Source: Streptomyces misionensis (GTDB taxonomy: Bacteria > Actinomycetota > Actinomycetes > Streptomycetales > Streptomycetaceae). Taken from it: 64,000 bases of DNA. The notes beneath the pieces were generated by a model, which saw only the letters and a list, made by a program, of their open reading frames with translations, had not been told where the DNA came from and searched no databases. Where the stretch lies: the NCBI RefSeq assembly GCF_900104815.1, contig NZ_FNTD01000004.1, positions 434,001 through 498,000 on the forward strand, in the 5' to 3' direction. A program made the translations under genes and the position numbers. How positions within the stretch are numbered: the stretch's first letter is position 1; each line of letters opens with the position of its first letter. Below are positions 27,409 through 36,004 of this stretch, piece by piece.

Positions 27409-28461
27409 TCAGTCGAGCCAGCCGAGCCGGGCGGCCCGTACTCCCAGCTCGAAACGGCTGGACGCGCCGAGTTCCTGCATCAGCTCGGAGATCATCCGGC
27501 TCACCGTGCGCAGCGAGACGCCCAGGCTGCGGGCGACCTTCTCGTCCTTCATGCCGGAGGCCAGCATGCGCAGCGCGGCGCGCTGCTGTTCCGACAGCCC
27601 GTCCCCGCCCCGCGCGGGCAGCACCTGCTCACCGTAGGGCGTGGCGGTGTGCCAGCAGTGCTCGAACAGGGTCCGGTAGGAGCGCACCAGGGCGGAGCCG
27701 CGGGCGAGGATGGCGCCGGCCGAGCCGTCCTCCGGGTCGACCGGCAGGAGGGCGAACTGCTCGTCCGCGATGATCATGTTCATGGGGACGACGGGCGACA
27801 GCCGCACCTGGACGCCGAGCTTCGCCTTCATCCGCAGGTGCTCCGCGTCCTCCGGGACCGAGGTCAGACGCTGGCTGAAAATGGAACGGACCTGGACGCC
27901 CTTCTCGATCTGCCGCCGGTCCCGGTCCAGGGCCCGCTCGGGGATCTCCCGGCCGCGCGCGATGGGGTGCATGGAGGCGAGGTTGCCCTGGACGGTCACC
28001 GTGATGTCCTCGAGCACCTGCTGGATCCTGCGGTAGTCGTGCAGGATCTCGATCTCCACGCCGACCGCCCGGGCCAGCGTCTCGGTCCGCAGGAAGTTGC
28101 CGGCGAGCGTCTTGAGCGTGTGATGTGCGCGGTCCGCCTGCTCCAGGTGGTGGCGCAGCCGGGTGCGCTCGCGTTCCAGCAGTCTGAGCAGGGCGATCTC
28201 GGGCGCGATGACGGTGACCACATCGGTCTCCGCCGCCTCCCTGGGCTCCGGCTCCAGGCGGCTCGCGTGCAGTTGGCCGGTCCTGACGACCAGGCCGAGG
28301 CCGATCAGTTCCTCACGACATCGCGCGAGGTCGTCCTCCGACAAGTCCATCTCGGACGCGACCTGACGCAGGCTCGACGCCCCCCGCGCGCGTAGCTGCC
28401 GGTAGAGAGTGAGAGCCAGATCAGTGGATTGCGTCCCTGCACCGCCACTGCCATTGATCAC
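27409..28461 (-). CDS. LuxR-type regulator with TrmB-like N-terminus
   Basis: A 350-residue regulator. The N-terminus (LALTLYRQLRARGASSLRQVASEMDLSEDDL) is a TrmB/winged-helix-like module, the middle resembles a ligand/phospholipase D-like TrmB region, and the last 65 residues (LSEQQRAALRMLASGMKDEKVARSLGVSLRTVSRMISELM) are a LuxR HTH. Large orphan regulators of this kind are common in Streptomyces and often control secondary metabolism or development. The GTG at 28461 has GGGGGG upstream; a TTG at 28527 is less likely. It lies just outside the biosynthetic cluster and could control it, but there is no direct evidence. Confidence 0.82.
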   Translation of the reverse strand: MINGSGGAGTQSTDLALTLYRQLRARGASSLRQVASEMDLSEDDLARCREELIGLGLVVRTGQLHASRLEPEPREAAETDVVTVIAPEIALLRLLERERTRLRHHLEQADRAHHTLKTLAGNFLRTETLARAVGVEIEILHDYRRIQQVLEDITVTVQGNLASMHPIARGREIPERALDRDRRQIEKGVQVRSIFSQRLTSVPEDAEHLRMKAKLGVQVRLSPVVPMNMIIADEQFALLPVDPEDGSAGAILARGSALVRSYRTLFEHCWHTATPYGEQVLPARGGDGLSEQQRAALRMLASGMKDEKVARSLGVSLRTVSRMISELMQELGASSRFELGVRAARLGWLD

Positions 28462-28561
28462 CGTGAAGTGGCCCCCCTTGTGATTGTGCGAAGCTCTCCG
28501 ATCACACTTTGTCACATAGGTGGCCAAGGATCTCCGATGCTGCTTAGTAATGTGATGCTCG

Positions 28562-29422
28562 TCACGAACGGACGCGGCATACCAGCAGCACGCTCCGGGT
28601 CCGCTCGTCGAGCCGGTGCTGCCGCTCGTCGGCGACGCACAGGCCCGCGGCCCCCAACTCCCGGTGCAGATCGGCCCGGTTGACGACCCACTTGTCGGTC
28701 GTCACCGACGCGGCGCGGACGTGGTCCTGTTCCGACCGCTCGATGGCGTAGGTGATGTGCTCGCGCATGGCCACCGGGTCGAAGTCCTGTCGCACCACGA
28801 CCCATTCGGCGGTTCCGTCGAACCTGGGCACCTCGAACGACCAGGCGCGGTGGGGGTGTTCGATCAGCCCGGCGGCGTCATGGGCGGTGTAGTCGAAGGC
28901 GAGCGCGCCGTCCGGCCCCAGGTGCTCGGCGATCTCCCGCAGCACCCGGGGGCGGGACCACGGCGGGACCGCGGTGATCATCGTCCCGGCCATCAGGGCG
29001 AGTTGGTAGGACCGCCGCAGGCGCAGGCGGAGCAGATCGGCGCGGGTGGCGGTGATCCGCTCGCGCACCCCGGGGCCGACGCGCCGGGCCCAGTCGAGCA
29101 GCCGGTGCAGGCTGCGCCGGTCCCGGTCGACCGCCTCCACCGTGAATCCGTGGCGCGCGAGGGGCACGGCCAGCCGGCCGGCGCCCGAGCCGAGGTCGAG
29201 CACCGGCCCGCCGGTTGCCCTGGCCAGCGCCAGATAGTCCAGGATGTCACCGCTGAACGGGCCGAGCAGGGCGTCCTGGAGCCAGACGTCCTCCGCGGTG
29301 AGCGGCGCGAGGCACTCCAGACCGGGGAGCCGGTCGGGCGGGGCCGGGGACACGGTGGCGGCCGGGGGAGCCAGGTCCGGTCCGGGCGCGGACCGTAGCG
29401 GTGTGCTGGTCTGTGTGTGCAT
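28562..29422 (-). CDS. Class I SAM-dependent methyltransferase
   Basis: A 286-residue methyltransferase. After a proline-rich N-terminus of about 30 residues comes LTAEDVWLQDALLGPFSGDILDYLALA, then motif I VLDLGSGAGRLAVPLARHG and motif II EAVDRD. The C-terminal half (AFDYTAHDAAGL, SFEVPRFDGTAEWVVVRQDFD) belongs to small-molecule methyltransferases. The substrate is unknown. The ATG at 29422 follows GGAGGAACC. It is separate from the main cluster but could serve it. Confidence 0.8.
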   Translation of the reverse strand: MHTQTSTPLRSAPGPDLAPPAATVSPAPPDRLPGLECLAPLTAEDVWLQDALLGPFSGDILDYLALARATGGPVLDLGSGAGRLAVPLARHGFTVEAVDRDRRSLHRLLDWARRVGPGVRERITATRADLLRLRLRRSYQLALMAGTMITAVPPWSRPRVLREIAEHLGPDGALAFDYTAHDAAGLIEHPHRAWSFEVPRFDGTAEWVVVRQDFDPVAMREHITYAIERSEQDHVRAASVTTDKWVVNRADLHRELGAAGLCVADERQHRLDERTRSVLLVCRVRS

Positions 29423-29628
29423 GGTTCCTCCAGGTGGCCTCGGCCGGTCCCGGCCCTCCGGGCGGGCCCCGTGCCGCCGGGGCCACGCCGCCCGACCATC
29501 GTGTCCGGGTGCGTCGGCGGCGGTCCAGCCAGGAGGAATGCGCGTTCACGCCAACGCGTGGGTACGCCACGGTTCGCCGCGGTCGCCGGCCTGCGCGGCG
29601 GCTCCGGCGGCGTCCGGACCCGCCCGGT

Positions 29629-30102
29629 TCACAGGGCCCGGGCCAGCCGCCGTCCCTCGCCGGTGAAGCCGTGGGCCGTGAAGAAGGCCACCGCGGGGTC
29701 GCCGTCCCGCAGCAGGGTCACCCCCTGGCGCCGCGCGTCCAGAGGACGCATACGGTCGCTGAGCGCGGCCAGCAACGCGCCGCCGATGCCGCGGCGGCGC
29801 CGGTCGGGCGCGGTGCACAGGGTGTAGATCTCGCCCGCGCCGGCGCCGGGGACGCCTCCTGCCGCGGCGCCGGCGATCCGGCCGTCGGGCTCGGCCACCA
29901 CCAGCCAGCCGAGCCAGCCGGGGGCGCCGCCCGGTATCCCTATCTCGGCGGCGATGCGTGGCAGCGAACAGTTCGTACCCACCAGCCGTGCCACGTCGTC
30001 CGGCGCGAGCACCCCCGAGCAGCTGTGCCGTATCACCGTCGCGAGCAGGTGCGAGATCGGGGCCGCGTCCATGGCGACGGCGGGCCGTACGTCCACGCTC
30101 AT
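29629..30102 (-). CDS. GNAT family N-acetyltransferase
   Basis: A 157-residue single-domain GNAT. The acetyl-CoA pyrophosphate loop is APDRRRRGIGGALL near residue 108, followed by GVTLLRDGDPAVAFFTAHGF, the typical last helix-strand. The acceptor is not evident. It lies alone between the methyltransferase and the metalloprotease operon. Confidence 0.83.
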   Translation of the reverse strand: MSVDVRPAVAMDAAPISHLLATVIRHSCSGVLAPDDVARLVGTNCSLPRIAAEIGIPGGAPGWLGWLVVAEPDGRIAGAAAGGVPGAGAGEIYTLCTAPDRRRRGIGGALLAALSDRMRPLDARRQGVTLLRDGDPAVAFFTAHGFTGEGRRLARAL

Positions 30103-30199
30103 CAGGGCAGAACCTCCCGTAGGCCGTCCTTGGTTCCCCCGATGCGAACAGTGACCACCCTATTGCGCGCGGCAGTCGGGAACAGACCGATGTGCGCCG

Positions 30200-31183
30200 T
30201 CACATGCCGGGCCCCGGTACCGAACAGCACACGGCCGCCAGCGCGGGCAGGCCGACCGCCAGGGTCAGCACGAGCAGCGCGACCCCCTGCACCGTGGGCC
30301 GCTCGGTCGGCGGTTCGAGGATGCGCCGCATGCGCAGCACAGCCGACGACCCGCCCGCCGCCAGCGCCGCGTGCGGCGCCTGCCCGGCCGCGACCGCGTA
30401 CAGGGCGACGGCGAGCGAGGGGCGCGAACAGCGGCGCAACGCCCGGTCGTCGGCGGCCATTTCGAGCAGCAGCGGCACCTCGTCGCGCACGAACCGGGCG
30501 AGCGGCAGCCGCCGCGAGAGGGCCCCCACCGCCGAGGCGGCGGCCGTGAGCAGGTGGTGGCGCCCGGTGATGTGCGCGCGCTCGTGCTCCAGCGCGGCCG
30601 CGAGCTGTTCCGCGGTCAGCGCGTGGACGGCGCCCTCGCTGACGACCACCTGGGGCGCCCGCCCGGGCAGACAGTAGACGGCGGGCGTGGTGTGCGGCAG
30701 CACGGTGGCGCGCAGCTCCGCGCGCCAGGTCCCCACCATCCGCACGAGTTCGGCGTGCCTGAGGCGGCGGCGCCGGAACTCGGCCAGTTCCCGTGCGAAG
30801 GCCAGGGCGAGGGCGAGCGGCGGGCAGACGGCCGCGGCGAAGCCCGCCCAGGCGCGGGCGCTGAACCGTCCCATGTCGTCCAGCATGACGGCGGCACAGC
30901 GCGCGCCTCCGCTGAGGAAGCAGCCCTCGACCATGTCGGACATCCGGTGGCTCTCCGCGACGGGGAAGAACAGTTGCAGCACGGCGAGGGACAGGGAGGC
31001 GGTGAGGACGAGCACCAGCAGTCCCCACAGCCCGAGTGTCAGCCGCGGGGTCCGATGGGCCCAGGGGCTGCGCACGAGGAAGCGCGGCAGCACCACCCCG
31101 ACCGCGGCGGCCACCATCAACGGCGGCAGGACGTGGTGCAGGGGCAGCACGAACTCGCCGATCCGGTAGAGGAGTTCGCTCAC
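30200..31183 (-). CDS. M56-family (BlaR1-like) membrane metallopeptidase
   Basis: A 327-residue integral membrane zinc protease. Four to five hydrophobic segments are visible (VLPPLMVAAAVGVVLPRFLV, LTLGLWGLLVLVLTASLSLAVL, AWAGFAAAVCPPLALALAFA, VALLVLTLAVGLPALAAVCC) and the HExxH site is LEHERAHITGRHH. Such proteins sense a signal and cleave the partner BlaI repressor. No penicillin-binding sensor domain is present, so the signal is not a beta-lactam. The GTG start overlaps the blaI-like stop (GTGA at 31180-31183). The copper palindrome at 31657 upstream of the operon suggests a link with copper. Confidence 0.85.
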   Translation of the reverse strand: MSELLYRIGEFVLPLHHVLPPLMVAAAVGVVLPRFLVRSPWAHRTPRLTLGLWGLLVLVLTASLSLAVLQLFFPVAESHRMSDMVEGCFLSGGARCAAVMLDDMGRFSARAWAGFAAAVCPPLALALAFARELAEFRRRRLRHAELVRMVGTWRAELRATVLPHTTPAVYCLPGRAPQVVVSEGAVHALTAEQLAAALEHERAHITGRHHLLTAAASAVGALSRRLPLARFVRDEVPLLLEMAADDRALRRCSRPSLAVALYAVAAGQAPHAALAAGGSSAVLRMRRILEPPTERPTVQGVALLVLTLAVGLPALAAVCCSVPGPGM

Positions 31184-31572
31184 GACGGTCTCTCCGGTGG
31201 CGCCTCGCCGGCGGGCCGGTGCCCGGCGGCGCGGAGGGCGGCCTCCAGCACGGAGACGTCCTCCGGCGACATGTGCTCCACGAAGCGCTGGAGCGCGGCC
31301 TGCCGGTCCTCGGTGCTGCCGAGCACCTCCTGCATCAGGCTCGCGGTGTACTCCTCGCGGCTGCGCAGGGCCTCGTACAGCCATGCGCGGCCCGCCTTCT
31401 CGCGCCGCAGCATGCCCTTGCGGTGCAGTATGTCCGCGACCGTCATCACCGTCGTGTAGGCGACCGGCCTGGTCCTGTTGATGTCGTCGACGACCTCCCG
31501 GACCGTGGCGGGCCGTCCCCAGTTCCAGAGACGGTCCATGATTTCGGCTTCCAGACCACCGAGCCGTCGCAC
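31180..31572 (-). CDS. BlaI/MecI-family repressor
   Basis: A 130-residue winged-helix repressor (VRRLGGLEAEIMDRLWNWGRPATVREVV, then AYTTVMTVADILHRKGMLRRE, C-terminal dimer helices). The usual cleavage region lies after the HTH. The GTG at 31572 is chosen because GGAGGGG precedes it and family members start VRRLGxLEAEIM; an ATG at 31611 is possible. It is the first gene of the protease operon. In other actinobacteria BlaI proteins regulate beta-lactamases or respiratory genes. Confidence 0.87.
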   Translation of the reverse strand: MRRLGGLEAEIMDRLWNWGRPATVREVVDDINRTRPVAYTTVMTVADILHRKGMLRREKAGRAWLYEALRSREEYTASLMQEVLGSTEDRQAALQRFVEHMSPEDVSVLEAALRAAGHRPAGEAPPERPS

Positions 31573-31632
31573 CTGTTCCCCTCCGCCGCCCGTCACCGAG
31601 GTGCTCCACATCGTAGGACAAGCACCGTCGAT

Positions 31633-31651
31633 GCAGCATCACCGATGCTGC
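31633..31651. promoter_or_regulatory. 19-bp palindrome in blaI / small-peptide intergenic region
   Basis: GCAGCATC and GATGCTGC flank ACC, an 8-bp perfect inverted repeat. It is unlike the copper palindromes and lies 61 bases upstream of blaI, so it may be the BlaI operator. It is only 5 bases from the CsoR-type site, so both repressors could control both divergent genes. Confidence 0.5.
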
Positions 31652-31656
31652 CCACA

Positions 31657-31671
31657 TACCCGGTAGGGGTA
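31657..31671 (+). promoter_or_regulatory. CsoR-type copper operator with overlapping -10 box
   Basis: TACCCGGTAGGGGTA. The end merges with TATGGT at 31670-31675, which places the transcription start at about the ATG at 31682. The downstream small gene would thus be copper-inducible and leaderless. Confidence 0.75.
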
Positions 31672-31681
31672 TGGTCGAAGC

Positions 31682-31852
31682 ATGGTGAACTTCAGCCGGA
31701 ACATCGTTGTCGGACAGGCGAAGGACGGGTGCGCCAGGCTCTGCGGAGCGAGTCTGGGCGAGGCCGAACTGGTGCTGCTGCGCCAGGTGTTCGGCCTGTG
31801 CGTGGCTCTCGGGCTGCGGTTGCGCGCCGAGTGCGCGGCGAAGGGGAGGTGA
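31682..31852 (+). CDS. Small Cys-containing peptide under copper operator, leaderless
   Basis: A 56-residue open frame beginning MVNFSRNIVVGQAKDGC and ending RLRAECAAKGR. It has four cysteines (17, 21, 40, 51), the first two as CxxxC. There is no signal peptide. No ribosome site precedes it, but a good -10 box lies 7 bases upstream, as for leaderless actinomycete genes. GC at third positions is high and a strong terminator begins 8 bases after the stop, both supporting a real gene. It may bind Cu(I) in the cytosol. I do not recognise a family, so function is inferred only from position and cysteines. Confidence 0.6.
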   Translation: MVNFSRNIVVGQAKDGCARLCGASLGEAELVLLRQVFGLCVALGLRLRAECAAKGR

Positions 31853-31859
31853 CACGCGA

Positions 31860-31893
31860 GGGGCCCCGGGCGGATCGCTCCGCCCGGGGCCCC
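31860..31893. terminator. Strong bidirectional terminator
   Basis: A perfect 15-bp GC stem (31860-31874 with 31879-31893) closed by a TCGC loop lies between the forward small gene and the reverse csoR gene. It should end both transcripts. Confidence 0.85.
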
Positions 31894-31912
31894 CCGTGCC
31901 GGAGGCCGGCCA

Positions 31913-32182
31913 TCAGGCCCGGACGAGCCGGGCGATGGCCGAGGACGCCTCGCTGACCTTGGTCCTGGCCTGTTCACCGCCCTCCACGATGGCCTCCGTG
32001 ACGCACGAGTTGAGGTGCTCGTCCAGCAGTGCCAGCGCGCAGGACTGCAACGCGGCGTTGGTGGCGGCGACCTGGGTGAGGACGTCGATGCAGTAGGCGC
32101 CCTCCTCGACCATCCGCTGCAGGCCACGGACCTGGCCCTCGATGCGGCGCAGTCGTCTCACGATGTCGTCCTGGTGGGCCAC
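31913..32182 (-). CDS. csoR: Copper-sensing repressor CsoR
   Basis: An 89-residue all-helical repressor. The Cu(I) ligands Cys31 (GAYCIDVL), His56 and Cys60 (LLDEHLNSC) are intact, which distinguishes CsoR from the formaldehyde and nickel sensors of the family. Arg residues of the DNA-binding N-terminus (RRLRRIEGQVRGLQRM) are present. In the apo form it represses copper genes and Cu(I) binding releases DNA. It is the last gene of the copZ-copA-csoR transcript (27 bases after copA), so it is probably autoregulated via the site at 34879. Its predicted operators are the palindromes described across this window. Confidence 0.93.
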   Translation of the reverse strand: MAHQDDIVRRLRRIEGQVRGLQRMVEEGAYCIDVLTQVAATNAALQSCALALLDEHLNSCVTEAIVEGGEQARTKVSEASSAIARLVRA

Positions 32183-32209
32183 GGCGGCCTCCTTGTCCTG
32201 GTCGGCGGC

Positions 32210-34471
32210 TCAGCGGTCCGCCGGCTGGAAGCCGCGCAGCCGCAGGCTGTTGCCGACCACGAAGACCGAGGAGAAGGCCATGGCCGCGCCGGCGATCATC
32301 GGGTTGAGCAGGCCACTGGCCGCGAGCGGCAGTGCCGCGACGTTGTAGGCGAAGGCCCAGAAGAGGTTGGACCGGATGGTGCCCAGCGTCTTGCGGGACA
32401 GCCGGATCGCGTCCGCCGCGACCCTGAGGTCGCCCCGGACGAGCGTCAGGTCCCCGGCCTCGATGGCGGCGTCCGTTCCGGTGCCCATCGCGAGACCGAG
32501 GTCGGCCTGGGCCAGCGCGGCGGCGTCGTTGACGCCGTCGCCGACCATGGCGACCGAACGACCCTCGCCCTGGAGGCGCTTGACGACGTCCACCTTGTCC
32601 TGCGGGAGGACCTCGGCGAAGACGTGCTCGGGCGCGATCCCGACCTCCGCGGCGACCGCCTCGGCGACCGCCCGGTTGTCACCGGTCAGCAGGATGGGCG
32701 TCAGGCCCAGCGCGCGCAGCCGGCGGATGGCCTCCGGGCTGGTCTCCTTGATGGCGTCGGCGACCTCGAGCACCGCGCGGGCCTCGCCGTCCCAGGCCAC
32801 CGCGATGGCCGTACGACCGGCCGCCTCGGCCTGCGCCTTGGCGTGCGCGAGCTTGTCGGACAGCTCGATCGCCCACTCGCCGAGCAGCTTCTCCCGGCCG
32901 ACCAGGACCGCGTGCCCCTCGACGATGCCCTGGACGCCGAGGCCGGCGATGTTGGCGAAGTCCTCGGGGGCGGGCAGGGTGCCCACGCGGGCGGCGGCGC
33001 CCGCGGCGACGGCCTGGGCGATGGGGTGCTCGGAGGCGTGCTCCAGGGCGCCGGCCAGCCGCAGTACCTCGGCCTCGTCGGTGGTGTCGGCGGTGTGCAC
33101 GGCGAGCAGGGTCATCCGGCCGGTCGTGACGGTACCGGTCTTGTCCAGGACGATGGTGTCGACCTTGCGGGTGGTCTCCAGCACCTCGGGACCCTTGATC
33201 AGGATGCCCAGCTGGGCGCCGCGCCCGGTGCCGACCATCAGCGCGGTCGGCGTGGCGAGCCCCAGGGCGCAGGGGCAGGCGATGATCAGCACGGCGACCG
33301 CGGCGGTGAACGCCTCGGTGATGCCCGCGCCGTTGCCGAGCCAGAAGCCCAGGGTGCCGATGGCCAGGGCGATGACCACGGGGACGAACACCGCCGAGAT
33401 CTTGTCGGCGAGGCGCTGGGCCGCGGCCTTGCCGTTCTGCGCGTCCTCCACGAGCTTGGCCATGCGGGCCAGTTGGGTGTCGGCGCCGACCCGGGTGGCC
33501 TCGACGACGAGCCGGCCGCCCGCGTTCAGGGTGGCGCCGGTGACGCCGTCGCCGACGCCGACCTCGACCGGCACGGACTCGCCGGTGAGCATGGAGGCGT
33601 CCACGGCGGAGGAGCCCTCGACCACGGTGCCGTCGGTGGCGATCTTCTCGCCGGGCCGGACCAGGAAGCGGTCCCCGACCTTCAACTCCGCAACCGGCAC
33701 GAGGTGTTCACGGCCGTCGCGCAGGACGGTGACTTCCTTGGCGCCCAGTTCCAGCAGGGCTTTCAGGGCGGCGCCCGCCTTGCGCTTGGAGCGGGCCTCG
33801 AAGTAGCGCCCGGCCAGGATGAAGGCGGTGACGCCGGCGGCGGCCTCCAGGTAGATGTTCCCGGCGCCGTCGCTGCGCGCGATGGTCAGCTCGAAGGGGT
33901 GCCGCATCCCGGGCATGCCGGCCGTGCCGAAGAACAGCGCCCACAGCGACCACAGGAAGGCCGCCGCGGTGCCGACGGAGATCAGCGTGTCCATGGTGGC
34001 CGCGCCGTGCCGGGCGTTGGTCCAGGCGGCCTTGTGGAACGGCCAGGCGGAGTAGGTGACCACCGGTGCCGCGAGGGTGAGCGACAGCCACTGCCAGTTG
34101 TCGAACTGGAGGGCCGGGATCATGGCCATCGCGATGACGGGCACCGCGAGCACGACGGCGGCGGTCAACCGCTCGCGCAGCGGCCGCAGTTCGTCGGCCT
34201 CCGGTGCGGCGCCGCCGCCGTCCCCGGATTCGGTGCGCGGCGGCTCGGGCTCGCGCGCGGTGTAGCCGGTGGCCTCGACGGTGGCGATGAGGTCGGCGAC
34301 CGCGACGTCCGGGCCGAAGCTGACCTTGGCCTTCTCGGTGGCGTAGTTGACGGTGGCCTCGACACCGTCCATGCGGTTGAGCTTCTTCTCGATCCGGGCG
34401 GCGCACGAGGCGCAGGTCATGCCGCCGATGGCGAGTTCGACCTCGGCCGCGCCGGGCGTGGTGGTGGTCAT
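32210..34471 (-). CDS. copA: Copper-exporting P1B-type ATPase
   Basis: A 753-residue Cu(I) efflux pump. In order: one N-terminal HMA domain with GMTCASC (Cys20, Cys23), transmembrane helices, the actuator loop with TGES, the ion-binding CPC in IIACPCALG, the phosphorylated Asp in [13 protein letters not shown] with the P1B HP pair, and [10 protein letters not shown]. One HMA domain rather than two is normal for Streptomyces CopA. It pumps cytosolic Cu(I), received from the chaperone at 1532 or 34581, out of the cell. The ATG at 34471 follows GAGGAGC. It lies 109 bases downstream of the copZ-like gene. Confidence 0.96.
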   Translation of the reverse strand: MTTTTPGAAEVELAIGGMTCASCAARIEKKLNRMDGVEATVNYATEKAKVSFGPDVAVADLIATVEATGYTAREPEPPRTESGDGGGAAPEADELRPLRERLTAAVVLAVPVIAMAMIPALQFDNWQWLSLTLAAPVVTYSAWPFHKAAWTNARHGAATMDTLISVGTAAAFLWSLWALFFGTAGMPGMRHPFELTIARSDGAGNIYLEAAAGVTAFILAGRYFEARSKRKAGAALKALLELGAKEVTVLRDGREHLVPVAELKVGDRFLVRPGEKIATDGTVVEGSSAVDASMLTGESVPVEVGVGDGVTGATLNAGGRLVVEATRVGADTQLARMAKLVEDAQNGKAAAQRLADKISAVFVPVVIALAIGTLGFWLGNGAGITEAFTAAVAVLIIACPCALGLATPTALMVGTGRGAQLGILIKGPEVLETTRKVDTIVLDKTGTVTTGRMTLLAVHTADTTDEAEVLRLAGALEHASEHPIAQAVAAGAAARVGTLPAPEDFANIAGLGVQGIVEGHAVLVGREKLLGEWAIELSDKLAHAKAQAEAAGRTAIAVAWDGEARAVLEVADAIKETSPEAIRRLRALGLTPILLTGDNRAVAEAVAAEVGIAPEHVFAEVLPQDKVDVVKRLQGEGRSVAMVGDGVNDAAALAQADLGLAMGTGTDAAIEAGDLTLVRGDLRVAADAIRLSRKTLGTIRSNLFWAFAYNVAALPLAASGLLNPMIAGAAMAFSSVFVVGNSLRLRGFQPADR

Positions 34472-34580
34472 GTCTCTGCTCCTCGGAGCTGGTGGTGGTA
34501 CGGAGCCGGGGCGGGCACCGCGGGCGGACGGCCCCGCCCCGACGCGGGTGGGCCGGGCGCTGGTGCCCGGCCGGGGCGGG

Positions 34581-34853
34581 TCAGACGGTGGCCCGGCCCG
34601 CGAAGTCGTAGCCGGCCTCGTCGACGGCCTCGGCGACCAGCGCGTCCAGCGCCTCGTCGGCCGCGGCGGCGGGGGTCACGGTCACCAGGCCGGTGCCGAT
34701 CTCGACCTCGACGGCGGCGACCTCGTCCAGCGCGCCGACCGCCTTCGCGACGACGCCCTGGCAGTGGGCGCTGCCGACTCCCTCGACCTTGTAGACGACC
34801 TTGGTCCGGGCGTCGGTGTGGCAGCTGCCGTCAGGGGTGCAGCAGTTCGACAC
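34581..34853 (-). CDS. CopZ-like heavy-metal-associated protein with degenerate metal loop
   Basis: A 90-residue HMA-fold protein. The strand-loop-helix region that should read GMTCxHC reads GVGSAHC, so Met26, Thr27 and the first copper Cys are replaced and only Cys31 remains. The N-terminus carries [11 protein letters not shown], three cysteines that could replace the lost site, together with Cys31 or on dimerisation. The GTG at 34853 follows GGAGG closely. It is the first gene before copA-csoR under the operator at 34879. It may be a weak chaperone, a storage protein or a regulator of the pump; function is inferred. Confidence 0.82.
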   Translation of the reverse strand: MSNCCTPDGSCHTDARTKVVYKVEGVGSAHCQGVVAKAVGALDEVAAVEVEIGTGLVTVTPAAAADEALDALVAEAVDEAGYDFAGRATV

Positions 34854-34878
34854 GGGAACCTCCAATGTGACTCCGTGA

Positions 34879-34893
34879 TACCCCCACGGGGTA
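34879..34893 (-). promoter_or_regulatory. CsoR-type copper operator, copZ-like/copA/csoR promoter
   Basis: TACCCCCACGGGGTA. On the minus strand it ends in TATCAC as a weak -10 box, with the copZ-like gene starting 26 bases later. Confidence 0.8.
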
Positions 34894-34913
34894 TCTTCGA
34901 ACGGCTCCATGTA

Positions 34914-34928
34914 TACCCCCCACCCGTA
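34914..34928. promoter_or_regulatory. Degenerate copper palindrome (half-site)
   Basis: TACCCCCCACCCGTA keeps the left half of the palindrome, but the right half is CCGTA instead of GGGTA. It lies midway between two intact sites, 20 bases from 34893 and 32 bases from 34961, and may be an auxiliary or decayed operator. Confidence 0.4.
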
Positions 34929-34960
34929 TTCGACGCAAGCCTGGAGCCGGTTTGACTTCA

Positions 34961-34975
34961 TACCCCCTGGGGGTA
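34961..34975 (+). promoter_or_regulatory. CsoR-type copper operator inside promoter of secreted protein
   Basis: TACCCCCTGGGGGTA is the only fully perfect palindrome of the set. TTGACT at 34952-34957 and TATGGT at 34974-34979 form a promoter with a 16-base spacer, so the operator fills the space between -35 and -10. Confidence 0.85.
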
Positions 34976-35031
34976 TGGTGTGGCCACGGTCGGCCGCACC
35001 CGAAGCGACCGAGAGGGACGAGGAGTTGGCC

Positions 35032-35958
35032 ATGAACACCGCACTGCGGATCACCGTCTTCGCCGCCGCGCTCGCCGCGACGTTCGGCACGGCGTACGGC
35101 GTCGGCAACACCGTGGGTACCATCACCCCGCAACCGAAGGGCGGCCATGCCATGCGGCACGCGTCAGGCGGCGGCCACGACGACATGGCGTCCATGCCCG
35201 GCATGTCGTCCATGGACCACGACATGGCACCGGGCGGTCTGGAGGTCTCCAAGGACGGCTACACGCTCGCCCTGAAGACGTCGCGGGTGGCGGCGGGCGA
35301 GCGGACGAACCTGAGCTTCGCCGTCGTGCGTGACGGCACGGGCCGCAACGTCACCGCGTACGAGAGCGAGCACGGCAAGGAACTCCATCTGATCGTCGCC
35401 GCGCGCGATCTGACCGTCTACCGCCATCTGCATCCGACGCGGGCCGCCGACGGCACGTGGTCCACGGCCGTGGAGCTGCCGCGGGCGGGCGGCTACCGCG
35501 TCATCGCCGACTTCCGGCCGAAGGGCGGCGAGCCCCTGGTCCTGGGCGCCGACCTGGCCGTCTCCGGGCACTTCACGCCGGCGGCGCTGCCCGGTCACAG
35601 CACGACCGCGAAGGTGGACGGCTACGAGGTGAGCCTCGCCGGCACGCCCGTGGCCGGCAAGGCCACTCCGCTGACCCTCACCGTCTCCAAGGACGGCCGC
35701 CCGGTGCGCGATCTCCAGCCCTATCTCGGCGCCTACGGCCACCTCGTCGCCCTGCGCTCCGGTGACCTCGCCTACCTCCACGTCCACCCCACGGGCGAAC
35801 CCGGCGACGGCACGACCGCCCCGGGGCCGAAGGTCTCCTTCGAGACCACGGCCCCCAGTGCGGGCGCCTACCGCCTGTTCTTCGACTTCCAGCACGAGGG
35901 CAGGGTCCACACGGCGGCGTTCACGGTGCACGTGACAGGAGGGGCGGACAAGCACTGA
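35032..35958 (+). CDS. Secreted copper-binding protein, Met/His-rich, two beta domains
   Basis: A 308-residue exported protein with an N-terminal hydrophobic signal (ITVFAAALAATFGTAYGVG). A Met/His/Asp cluster follows (GGHAMRHASGGGHDDMASM, then PGMSSMDHDMAPGG; about residues 39-70). The rest is two similar beta-rich halves, each with HLxxxxRDLxxxxHLHP-like strands (ELHLIVAARDLTVYRHLHP and HLVALRSGDLAYLHVHP). The His pairs resemble cupredoxin-type copper sites, but a complete type I site is not visible. It belongs to a copper-regulon family of Streptomyces secreted proteins, probably binding periplasm-side copper. The ATG at 35032 follows GAGGAG. Copper-inducible by the operator at 34961. Confidence 0.75.
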   Translation: MNTALRITVFAAALAATFGTAYGVGNTVGTITPQPKGGHAMRHASGGGHDDMASMPGMSSMDHDMAPGGLEVSKDGYTLALKTSRVAAGERTNLSFAVVRDGTGRNVTAYESEHGKELHLIVAARDLTVYRHLHPTRAADGTWSTAVELPRAGGYRVIADFRPKGGEPLVLGADLAVSGHFTPAALPGHSTTAKVDGYEVSLAGTPVAGKATPLTLTVSKDGRPVRDLQPYLGAYGHLVALRSGDLAYLHVHPTGEPGDGTTAPGPKVSFETTAPSAGAYRLFFDFQHEGRVHTAAFTVHVTGGADKH

Positions 35959-36004
35959 CCGGCACATCGTGCTCGCCGGTCGAGGGCGACGCGCGTCCGT
36001 CGCG

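Noticed and set aside
32015..34870. A 951-codon plus-strand frame antisense to csoR and copA
   Set aside because: The composition is repetitive Gly/Asp/Arg/Val and it runs across genes and intergenic operators, so it is not a protein gene.
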